Notes under the pieces: generated by a model
Told to the model about the DNA's origin: nothing
Database searches by the model: none
Seen by the model: the letters and a program-made list of their open reading frames with translations, nothing else
Shown: positions 1-5,969 of the stretch, piece after piece
Layout of the letters: each line of letters starts with the position of its first letter
How positions within the stretch are numbered: position 1 is the first letter of the stretch
Source of the DNA: JBNJEM01 sp051745935
GTDB taxonomy: Bacteria; Planctomycetota; Planctomycetia; Pirellulales; Pirellulaceae
Length of the DNA stretch: 9,640 bases
Assembly (NCBI GenBank): GCA_051745935.1
Contig: JBNJEM010000281.1
Coordinates: 1-9,640 of the forward strand
Direction of reading: 5' to 3'
Translations under genes and position numbers: made by a program

Positions 1-324
1 GTTTTTTAGGTCTCTTAGAGGTCCTTTCGTCTCAATACCGGCGAAACGAACGGCGCAACAATATGGATGGCAACGACTTGGAGTTTTTCCTCACCCCGGC
101 TTCAGACCCATCGCGTTGAAAAGCCTCGCGGACGCCCGCCCCGCTCGTGCGACAGTTGTTGATTTTCCGGTGCTAAACAGTTATCAAACGCCTAGAACGA
201 CAGCGGCACTTTGGTTCGACCGAGGAACGCAAAGCGTTACCATGGAAAGTTTTATCCCCACGGGCCCCGGGCCGGCAGGGAAGTGGTGCCGTGCAACTAG
301 GATGACACGACGAATCGAGACACG
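1..324. other. Upstream region without a supportable gene
   Basis: I see no convincing gene here. A TTG-started frame at 116-328 overlaps the mqnC start by four bases, but its 70-residue product is Arg/Pro/Thr-rich, has no recognisable motif and has no ribosome binding site. The window opens with a T run at 2-7, which could be the tail of a terminator belonging to a gene to the left; its stem would lie outside the window. I found no confident -35/-10 pair ahead of mqnC. A GC-rich self-complementary stretch lies at 263-273. Confidence 0.5.
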
Positions 325-1452
325 ATGAAGGGCATTGTGCGAAAAGCGGCTACCGGAGAGCGGCTGACGAAAGAGGAGGGCGTCGAGCTGTTCAAGTCCT
401 ATGATTTGGTTGTTTTGGGGAAAGGAGCCGAGGCCGTTTCCCATCGATTACATCCCGAGCCGTATCGCACATACAACATTGATCGCAATATCAACTACAC
501 GAATATTTGCTCGGTGGGGTGTGACTTTTGCGCCTTTCATCGGACGCTGGGAAGTGAGGGGGCCTACGTACTTCCCCGGCATGTGTTGCTGGAGAAAGTC
601 CGTGAGGCCGTGGCGTTGGGGGGCAACCAGATTCTGCTGCAGGGAGGGCTTCATCCGACTCTTCCGTTCTCCTGGTATGAAGGGCTGTTGCGCGACATCA
701 AGCGGCGATTTCCGGCGGTCAACGTGCACGGTTTCAGTCCCCCCGAGGTCAACCACTTCGCCGCCGCCTCCAGCCTTCCGGTGCGTGGGGTGCTGGAGCG
801 ACTTCGCGAGGCGGGATTGGGGAGTATCCCCGGAGGTGGAGCGGAGATCCTGGTCGACGCCGTCCGCCGTCAAATCTCGCCCAGGAAGGTCCGGGCCGAA
901 GACTGGCTGAACGTCATGCGGGAGTGGCACGAATTGGGGGGGCGAAGTTCGGCCACCATGATGTTCGGGCATGTCGAGACGGTATCGCAACGGATCGAAC
1001 ATCTCGACCGTCTGCGGCAGCTGCAAGATGAAACTGGTGGCTTCACGGCCTTCATTTGCTGGCCCTTCCAACCGGCGAGTACGGCGATGCCCCGGGTGTC
1101 ACGTGCCAGTGCGTTTGAGTATTTGAGGACGCAGGCTATCGCCAGGTTGTATTTGGATAACTTTGCGAACATCCAAGCCAGTTGGGTAACACAAGGCCTG
1201 AGGATCGGGCAGCTCGCCATGCTTTTCGGCGCCAACGACATGGGCAGCTTGATGATTGAGGAGAACGTGGTTTCGGAAGCCGGCACGAGTCACACCGTGA
1301 CGCTTGCTGGCATCCGCCGTGCCATCGAAGAACTTGGATATCTGCCTCGCCAACGAAATGTCTACTACCAGCTGGTCGACCAGGAGCAGGAGAAGCGGGC
1401 CATTGAAGCGGAGCGGCAGCGGCGCTCCGCGTTAGCATCGGAAAATCAATGA
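325..1452 (+). CDS. mqnC: Cyclic dehypoxanthinyl futalosine synthase (MqnC), radical SAM
   Basis: MqnC is a radical-SAM enzyme that cyclises dehypoxanthine futalosine in the futalosine pathway to menaquinone, and it acts in the cytoplasm. The 375-residue product has the CxxxCxxC cluster motif at C62, C66 and C69, preceded by the YTNIC context usual in this family. QGGLHP lies at 106-111, HGFSPPE at 135-141 and IPGGGAEIL at 168-176, followed by the ATMMFGHVET segment. The HGFSPPE and ATMMFG forms point to MqnC rather than the related aminofutalosine synthase MqnE. Length is close to the family norm, with a slightly extended basic C-terminal tail. The ATG at 325 has only a weak GAGA upstream, but the N-terminus fits. 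The gene stands alone here; no other mqn gene is certain in the window. Family assignment is firm from the motifs. Confidence 0.93.
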   Translation: MKGIVRKAATGERLTKEEGVELFKSYDLVVLGKGAEAVSHRLHPEPYRTYNIDRNINYTNICSVGCDFCAFHRTLGSEGAYVLPRHVLLEKVREAVALGGNQILLQGGLHPTLPFSWYEGLLRDIKRRFPAVNVHGFSPPEVNHFAAASSLPVRGVLERLREAGLGSIPGGGAEILVDAVRRQISPRKVRAEDWLNVMREWHELGGRSSATMMFGHVETVSQRIEHLDRLRQLQDETGGFTAFICWPFQPASTAMPRVSRASAFEYLRTQAIARLYLDNFANIQASWVTQGLRIGQLAMLFGANDMGSLMIEENVVSEAGTSHTVTLAGIRRAIEELGYLPRQRNVYYQLVDQEQEKRAIEAERQRRSALASENQ

Positions 1453-1484
1453 GGGGGCCACATTGTAGCGAAAAACGTGAAACT

Positions 1485-1503
1485 CCCCGGGACCAGTCCG
1501 GGG
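1485..1503 (+). terminator. GC hairpin after mqnC, possible terminator
   Basis: CCCCGG (1485-1490) and CCGGGG (1498-1503) form a perfect 6-bp GC stem with a 7-nt loop, starting 33 nt after the mqnC stop codon. No T run follows, so this is not a classical intrinsic terminator. It could instead stabilise the mRNA 3' end. Confidence 0.35.
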
Positions 1504-1704
1504 CATCTGATGGAGCGCGGGCAATCGCCGTGATGGAGCGAGGAATCCGAGTCTCCCCTGGCGCGAGCTGGGAACATCACGCGAACTCTTTGAATCAGAC
1601 AGTTATTCCTTTACCGATCCTTACCGCTCCAATGAACGGTTCTCCTCAGTTCGTCCCACTCGTCGTTACCCGGCACGAATAAGCTAGGCTGTCTTATAAG
1701 AGGG

Positions 1705-1806
1705 TTTCACGCGGTTGGATTCTTCCGGATGGAACGCTGCCGGACGCAAGCCGTCCGCCCGTTGGTCGGACTCGCGGCGAAGAAAGTCGTCCGCGACCGG
1801 CATAAT
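1705..1806 (+). repeat. Dispersed 102-nt repeat, copy A
   Basis: Copy A aligns without gaps to 3206-3307 (constant offset 1501), with 11 mismatches over 102 nt, about 89% identity by hand count. It contains small stem-loops: TTCC/GGAA around a 4-nt loop (1723-1734), CGGACG/CGTCCG around CAAGC (1741-1757), and CGCGG/CCGCG near the 3' end. It also holds CCCGTTGGTCG (1758-1768), the complement of an 11-mer found three more times near natA-natB. The repeat has no ORF with a recognisable product. It could be a REP-like or MITE-like element, or a structured RNA. Confidence 0.8.
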
Positions 1807-2084
1807 CGTGGGGGGCGATCATGAAAAGGGCCGCGCGCGATTGGACGGCTGCTTGAGCGTTTTTCGATGGAGCCCTATGCTGAACTGAGACAGGGGCCAG
1901 GGGGCGATCGCCCATCCGGGGTAGCTTAGCTGGGGGGATTCTCCACCACTTGGTCGACGGGCCGATATTCGCGTGGAATATTTTCCTTGGCGGTGAGGAA
2001 CCATCATGGCTTGGCGAGGGCGGATGATTATGTGTAGCCGTTCACGGGTGCCGCTACGCGGCCTGGACACCGGAGTCCGCATGG

Positions 2085-2202
2085 ATGCCACGGGCTTGTG
2101 CCGTGGTGGTTTACGCTTTCCGCTACAAACCGGCCGGACACACCACTCTTGGCCGTCGGTAGCGTGGAACGTAACACGGACCAGGGGACAAGCCCGTGGC
2201 AT
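2085..2202. repeat. 118-nt long imperfect hairpin (REP/BIME-like or structured RNA)
   Basis: The outer arms 2085-2099 and 2188-2202 are perfect 15-nt reverse complements. Pairing continues inward: 2101-2102 with 2185-2186, 2104-2107 with 2180-2183, 2111-2115 with 2170-2174, 2117-2120 with 2166-2169, 2121-2126 with 2159-2164, and 2131-2135 with 2151-2155. That is about 41 base pairs in one continuous hairpin with small bulges and a 15-nt loop. Each outer arm is also a small hairpin itself: CCACGG/CCGTGG at 2088-2106, and an imperfect CCAGGGG/CCCGTGG at 2181-2199. That arrangement recalls paired inverted REP units. No protein is evident. Function is unknown. Confidence 0.75.
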
Positions 2203-2356
2203 TCGCACCTTCAAGAGCCTTTGTTCAAAATGTGCAACGGAAGTGCGAACGTGCGCGAATATTCAGTCTTTTGCCCATGATCGGTTAGGATTGGGTGAAC
2301 CAGCTCCGGAGTAAGGGGCTGTTGGGGGCCTAGTGCTTTGCAAAATAGGGGCGGCG

Positions 2357-3139
2357 ATGATTCACGTGGAAAAGTTGACCAAGTCGTATTCGGATCTGCG
2401 TCGTGGACGTTTTATCGCGATTGACGGGATCAGCTTTGACGCCGTGGCTGGTCGGATCTACGGGCTGCTCGGTCCCAACGGCGCTGGCAAGACGACGGTT
2501 TTACGGATCCTCAGTACGGTGTTGCGCCCCACCTCGGGCACCGCGACGGTCAACGGTTACGATGTGCTCACCCAGCCCTCGCTGGTGCGTCATCAGATTG
2601 GTTTTGTGTCGAGCAACACCGCTGTGTATGACCGCATGACGGCTTGGGAAATGGTCGAGTATTTCGGTCGTCTTTACGGGTTGCCGGACGAACTGCTGCG
2701 CGACCGCATGGAAGCCATTTTCCAGCGTCTGCAAATGACGGAGATCCGGGACGTGTTGGGGGCGAAGATGTCGACCGGCATGAAACAAAAAGTATCGATT
2801 GCACGGGCTGTCGTTCACGATCCGGCGGTGTTGATTTTTGATGAAGCGACGGCGGGGTTGGACGTGCTCGTGGCTCGCGCGTTACTGAAGACCGTCGCTG
2901 AACTCCGGGAGCAGGGCAAGTGCGTGATTCTTTCAACGCATATTATGCGGGAAGCGGAGCGGTTGTGTGATCGGATCGCGATTATGCACCGCGGCAATAT
3001 CCTGGCGGAAGGTTCGTTGGATGAATTGTTGGCGTTGCACGGTGAAGACGATCTGGAGGAACTGTTTTTCGGGCTCATATCGCACCACGACGGACGTCGC
3101 GACGACCGAGTGGGGGCTGTTCGGACCGCTGTTGGTTAG
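2357..3139 (+). CDS. natA: NatA-type ABC transporter ATP-binding protein
   Basis: This is the ATPase subunit of an ABC-2 type exporter; it should sit on the cytoplasmic face and power the permease encoded at 3710-5953. In the 260-residue product the Walker A GPNGAGKTT lies at 39-47, the signature STGMKQ at 139-144 (the NatA-like variant of LSGGQ), Walker B VLIFDE at 158-163 with catalytic E163, the D-loop GLD at 167-169, and the switch histidine H195. The usual Q-loop glutamine is not evident; IGFVSSNTAVYDRMT (81-95) fills that place, as in other NatA-like proteins. The C-terminal SLDELLALHGEDDLEELFF segment is typical of the group. I chose ATG 2357 over GTG 2333 because MIHVEKLTKSY is the usual family start and a GGGGCGG sits just upstream. 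The substrate cannot be read from the sequence. Confidence 0.9.
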   Translation: MIHVEKLTKSYSDLRRGRFIAIDGISFDAVAGRIYGLLGPNGAGKTTVLRILSTVLRPTSGTATVNGYDVLTQPSLVRHQIGFVSSNTAVYDRMTAWEMVEYFGRLYGLPDELLRDRMEAIFQRLQMTEIRDVLGAKMSTGMKQKVSIARAVVHDPAVLIFDEATAGLDVLVARALLKTVAELREQGKCVILSTHIMREAERLCDRIAIMHRGNILAEGSLDELLALHGEDDLEELFFGLISHHDGRRDDRVGAVRTAVG

Positions 3140-3181
3140 TCTACTTATGCGAAGAACGTCGTTCATTTTGAGTCAACTTCT

Positions 3182-3199
3182 AGCGACCAACGGGAGCGG
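3182..3199 (+). repeat. 18-nt repeat AGCGACCAACGGGAGCGG, copy 1
   Basis: An exact 18-nt match to 3402-3419. Its CGACCAACGGGAG (3184-3196) is also the perfect reverse complement of 3257-3269 inside dispersed repeat copy B, so the segment 3184-3269 can fold back on a 13-bp stem with a 60-nt loop. Confidence 0.85.
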
Positions 3200-3205
3200 G
3201 CTATA

Positions 3206-3307
3206 TTTCAGGCGGTTGGATTTTTCCGGGTGGAAAGCGGCCCGACGCAAGCCGTCCTCCCGTTGGTCGGACTCGCGGCGGAGAAAGTCATCCGCGACCG
3301 GTATAAC
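3206..3307 (+). repeat. Dispersed 102-nt repeat, copy B
   Basis: Gapless partner of copy A at 1705-1806, about 89% identical. The internal stems are kept in part: TTTCC/GGAAA around GGGT (3223-3236), GACG/CGTC around CAAGC, and CGCGG/CCGCG. The 13-mer GACTCGCGGCGGA at 3270-3282 recurs at 3518-3530. Copies A and B flank the natA gene in the same orientation, 1.5 kb apart, so they are a potential substrate for recombination that would delete natA. Confidence 0.8.
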
Positions 3308-3323
3308 ACGGTTCGATCGGTAG

Positions 3324-3351
3324 CTCGCATTGGTGCGAGGTCCTACCTCGC
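3324..3351. other. Overlapping alternative hairpins
   Basis: CTCGCA (3324-3329) pairs with TGCGAG (3334-3339) around TTGG. Alternatively GCGAGGT (3335-3341) pairs with ACCTCGC (3345-3351) around CCT. The two stems share 3335-3339, so they exclude each other. This resembles attenuator geometry, but no leader peptide or T run is present, and nested palindromes are also normal in REP-like repeats. Confidence 0.5.
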
Positions 3352-3372
3352 TAGAGTGTTAGGGCGTAACAT

Positions 3373-3389
3373 GCGCGCACGGTGCGCGC
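3373..3389. other. GCGCGCAC/GTGCGCGC palindrome
   Basis: A perfect 8+1+8 palindrome, GCGCGCAC then G then GTGCGCGC. As RNA it would give a short, very stable GC hairpin; as DNA it is a symmetrical site a dimeric protein could bind. It lies 12 nt upstream of the second 18-nt repeat. Function is unknown. Confidence 0.6.
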
Positions 3390-3401
3390 CTTGTTCGCGT
3401 G

Positions 3402-3419
3402 AGCGACCAACGGGAGCGG
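3402..3419 (+). repeat. 18-nt repeat AGCGACCAACGGGAGCGG, copy 2
   Basis: Exact copy of 3182-3199, 220 nt downstream. The similarity stops right after the 18 nt, so this is a short mobile or conserved motif and not part of a longer duplication. Confidence 0.85.
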
Positions 3420-3464
3420 TCCATCCCCATGCGGTCTGCCTATTGGGTTGGCGGCCCTGCCGCC

Positions 3465-3530
3465 TTGGGACATTCCGGTTGGCAAGGTTCCGTGGGCCGG
3501 CCCGCTTTGGCGGGTTTGACTCGCGGCGGA
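3465..3530 (+). repeat. Diverged third copy (C) of the dispersed repeat
   Basis: At a constant offset of 248 from copy B, the left part (TTGG, then TTCCGG.TGG.AAG) matches about 18 of 28 positions and the right end GACTCGCGGCGGA matches 13 of 13. The middle is replaced at equal length by a CCCGC/GCGGG hairpin with a TTTG loop (3501-3514) followed by TTT. The fixed spacing of the two matching ends suggests real relationship, but the identity is low. Confidence 0.5.
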
Positions 3531-3709
3531 ACATTCCTTTCGGGATACGCGTGGGCGCCGAGGGGGATGATGGGACGTGAATTTCAGAGGAAAGAGTCTG
3601 TCGCGAATCTGGCGCCGCGGCCGGCGGATTGTACTGGATAGCCGGCCTCTCGCTGAAAGCGAAGCGGGGGCAGAGCATCATCGCGTGGAAGGGCAACAAC
3701 GGAATAAGC

Positions 3710-5953
3710 ATGAATTGGTTTAATGTCAAGTTGATTTTCTTTCGCGAGGTTCGAGATCAACTGCGCGATCGTCGCACGCTGTTTACCATTGCGGTACTGC
3801 CATTGTTACTTTATCCACTGCTGGGCATGAGCTTCGTTCAGGTCTCCCAGTTCATGCACAAGCGGCCCGCCCGGATCTGGTTGGCCGGCATGGAGCATCT
3901 GCCGGAGGAGCCGCCGCTGGCGGACGGCCAAGCTTTTCACCCGGCTGTTTGTTCCGACGAACAGAGGGACCTGTTGCTTGTGGACACGGAGCGGCGGGTG
4001 CCCGAGAGCTGGACGTCCGAGGAGTTTCGCGAGCGGGCACGCGAGTTGGTCGAGGGCGGTGAATACGCCGTCGTGGTTCGTTTTCCCGAGGGTTTCGAGG
4101 AGTCGCTCAACCGATTTCGCGAGGTGGGGCGTGAAGAGAATGCGCGGGAAGAGGATGACGGGGAGCGGATCGTGGCGAAGATGTCGCGGTTGCCGATGCC
4201 GGAAGTGATCTTCGATGCGGCCAGCGACAAGTCGCGCATGATGCGTGGCCACGTTCGGGACGTGCTGTCGCAATGGCGGAAATTGCTCGTGCGGCAGTAT
4301 CTGCGCGAGCACGACGTGTCGCCGGAGGTCACGAACCCGTTTGATGTCGTGGACGTGGATGTTTCGGTGGAGATGACCCGGCGGGCGGCGTTTTGGTCGA
4401 AAGTACTCCCGTTCGTGCTCTTCATTTGGGCGCTAACCGGCGCGTTTTATCCTGCCGTCGACTTGTGCGCGGGAGAGAAGGAGCGGGGGACGCTGGAGAC
4501 GCTACTGAGCAGTCCGGCGGCCCGCGGCGAAATCGTGATCGGCAAACTGCTGACGATTATGGGCTTCAGTTCCGCCACCGCCTTGTTGAATCTGTCGAGC
4601 ATGGCTGTCACGGGCACGGCGGTTATTCTGTTGCAGCCGGGACAATTCCCCATTGGTGCTCCCCCGCCTTTCGCCTTTTTCTGGTTGATCGTGGCCCTGC
4701 TTCCCGTTTCGGCGTTGTTCAGCGCTCTGGCGCTGGCCATCGCGGCGTTCGCTCGCAGCACCAAGGAGGGCCAATACTACTTAATGCCGTTGCTATTGAT
4801 CGCGCTCCCGCTCATGATACTGCCCATGTTGCCCTCGGTGGAGATGAACTTGGGGACGACTCTGGTGCCGATCACGGGCATGATGTTGTTGCTGAGAGCT
4901 TTGATTGAAGGCGAATTGTCCCAGGCGGCGGTCTTCGCGCCGGTCGTTCTGCTGGTCACTGGCGGATGCTGCCTGCTCGCCATTCGCTGGGCCGTTGATC
5001 AATTCAATAACGAATCGGTATTGTTTCGTGAGAGTGAGCGGACGGATATTCGGTTGTGGCTTCGGCAGGTGTTTCGGGAACGAGGGGCAACCCCCACGGT
5101 CGCGCAGGCGCTGGCTTGCGGCACGGCGGTCTTGATGATTCGCTTTTTCGCTTCGGCCGCGGCCAAGACGCCCCACACGTGGGCCGAGTTCGCCGGCATG
5201 CAATTCATCACGCTGACCGTTTTGGTCGCCGGCCCGGTACTGTTGATGACGGTCTTCTTGACTCGCAGTCCCCGCGCCACGTTGCTGCTTCATCGGCCGT
5301 CCGCAAAGTCGCTCGGCATGGCTTTTCTCCTGGCCGTGGCGCTCCATCCGCCCGCCCTGCTGGTGGTGCAGGGGATCGCCCAACTTTATCCGGTGAACGA
5401 GGAAGTGGCGAGTCAGGCCGCGCATTTCAAGACCGTTATTTCGTCCGCTCCCGGTCTTTGGGCCATCCTGGGATTGTTGGCGCTGACGCCGGCCATCTGC
5501 GAAGAGCTCGCGTTTCGCGGTTTCATCTTGTCAGGGCTGCGGCACGTGGGAAGCAAGTGGGAAGCGATTCTGATTAGCAGCCTGTTCTTCGGAATTACTC
5601 ATGGAATTCTCCAGCAGTCAATCAGCGCCGTGATGCTCGGCATGGTGCTCGGGTTTGTTGCCGTTCAGACGGGTAGTCTGTTTCCCGCGATTATCTTTCA
5701 TTTCACGTATAATTCGCTTGGTCTACTCTGCTCCGTGGGCCCGACCTCGGTGGTGCGAGGCAATCCGTGGCTGAGTTGGATGTTCGAGATGCAAGGGGAT
5801 TCGGTCATGTATCGTTGGCCCTTGATTTGCATCGGGACGGTGTTGTCGGTTTTGATCTTCAATTGGTTCCGGCGGCTGCCTCATGACGCGACGCCGGAGG
5901 AAAAACTCAACGAGGCACTGAGTCACCAGTCCGCGAGCGCGGTGGTGTCTTGA
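3710..5953 (+). CDS. natB: ABC-2 permease (NatB-like) fused to CPBP intramembrane protease
   Basis: This 747-residue membrane protein should pair with NatA as an exporter. Its N-terminal half is an ABC-2 permease: one membrane segment near 22-42, a large polar loop of about 190 residues that is probably extracytoplasmic, then several segments from about 230 to 425 with the family motif GEKERGTLETLL from 255. The C-terminal half is a CPBP (Abi) glutamic-type protease domain with all its motifs: EELAFR at 598-603, FGITH with F627 and H631, and HFTYN with H664 and N668. The intact motifs suggest an active protease. Start ATG 3710 gives MNWFNVKLIFFREVRDQLRD, which is typical; a 27-residue extension from TTG 3629 would run through non-conserved spacer sequence. 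The amidohydrolase gene begins 16 nt after the stop, so the two may share a transcript. The substrate and protease target are unknown. Confidence 0.9.
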   Translation: MNWFNVKLIFFREVRDQLRDRRTLFTIAVLPLLLYPLLGMSFVQVSQFMHKRPARIWLAGMEHLPEEPPLADGQAFHPAVCSDEQRDLLLVDTERRVPESWTSEEFRERARELVEGGEYAVVVRFPEGFEESLNRFREVGREENAREEDDGERIVAKMSRLPMPEVIFDAASDKSRMMRGHVRDVLSQWRKLLVRQYLREHDVSPEVTNPFDVVDVDVSVEMTRRAAFWSKVLPFVLFIWALTGAFYPAVDLCAGEKERGTLETLLSSPAARGEIVIGKLLTIMGFSSATALLNLSSMAVTGTAVILLQPGQFPIGAPPPFAFFWLIVALLPVSALFSALALAIAAFARSTKEGQYYLMPLLLIALPLMILPMLPSVEMNLGTTLVPITGMMLLLRALIEGELSQAAVFAPVVLLVTGGCCLLAIRWAVDQFNNESVLFRESERTDIRLWLRQVFRERGATPTVAQALACGTAVLMIRFFASAAAKTPHTWAEFAGMQFITLTVLVAGPVLLMTVFLTRSPRATLLLHRPSAKSLGMAFLLAVALHPPALLVVQGIAQLYPVNEEVASQAAHFKTVISSAPGLWAILGLLALTPAICEELAFRGFILSGLRHVGSKWEAILISSLFFGITHGILQQSISAVMLGMVLGFVAVQTGSLFPAIIFHFTYNSLGLLCSVGPTSVVRGNPWLSWMFEMQGDSVMYRWPLICIGTVLSVLIFNWFRRLPHDATPEEKLNEALSHQSASAVVS

Positions 5954-5969
5954 CGGGCCACAAGCCGTG

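Larger units (their letters stand above)
1453..2356. other. 0.9-kb spacer between mqnC and natA, repeats and hairpins
   Basis: No gene here can be supported. Short frames at 1449-1682 and 2006-2314 give low-complexity, Arg-rich peptides without motifs. The spacer holds the hairpin at 1485-1503, a 10-nt palindrome TCTTATAAGA at 1692-1701, a dispersed repeat copy at 1705-1806, a 12-nt palindrome GGGCGATCGCCC at 1902-1913, a small hairpin (GCCGC, TAC, GCGGC) at 2050-2062 and a 118-nt long hairpin at 2085-2202. No convincing promoter for natA was found in 2203-2356. It may be decayed coding DNA or accumulated small repeats; I cannot tell which. Confidence 0.55.
3140..3709. other. 570-bp hairpin-rich spacer splitting natA and natB
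   Basis: The partner genes natA and natB are separated by 570 bp with no supportable gene. The 116-residue frame at 3230-3580 and the 80-residue frame at 3399-3641 have no motifs and run through repeats. The spacer holds two copies of an 18-nt repeat, dispersed repeat copy B, a diverged copy C, and at least five short GC-rich stem-loops. One of these is GGCGGC/GCCGCC at 3450-3464. A second promoter for natB could lie here, but I could not identify one. The array could also act as a processing or attenuation site in a shared transcript. Confidence 0.6.

Noticed and set aside
116..328. 70-residue frame with ATGA-type overlap to mqnC
   Set aside because: TTG start, no ribosome binding site, no motif and skewed Arg/Thr/Pro composition. 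The overlap is a natural result of the mqnC start ATGA.
448..1071. 207-residue frame on the minus strand inside mqnC
   Set aside because: It lies wholly antisense to the well-supported mqnC and has no family motif; long antisense frames are expected in GC-rich genes.
1449..1682. 77-residue frame overlapping the mqnC stop
   Set aside because: No recognisable motif, passes through the GC hairpin at 1485-1503, and has poor start context.
1918..1990. tRNA-like start (GGGTAGCTTAGCTGG)
   Set aside because: The D-arm look is superficial: there is no matching acceptor stem, no anticodon arm and no GTTCGA-type T-loop downstream.
2006..2314. 102-residue frame before natA
   Set aside because: It runs through the long hairpin 2085-2202, is Arg- and Cys-rich and has no motif. 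The hairpin explains the sequence better.
2333..2356. GTG start extending natA by eight residues
   Set aside because: MIHVEKLTKSY from ATG 2357 matches the usual NatA start and has a purine-rich site just upstream.
3629..3709. 27-residue N-terminal extension of natB from TTG
   Set aside because: The conserved permease start MNWFNVKLIFFREVRDQ begins at ATG 3710; the extension has no conserved character.
4793..5425. 210-residue minus-strand frame inside natB
   Set aside because: Antisense shadow rich in His, Arg and Gln, with no motif; the plus strand has a clear membrane protein there.
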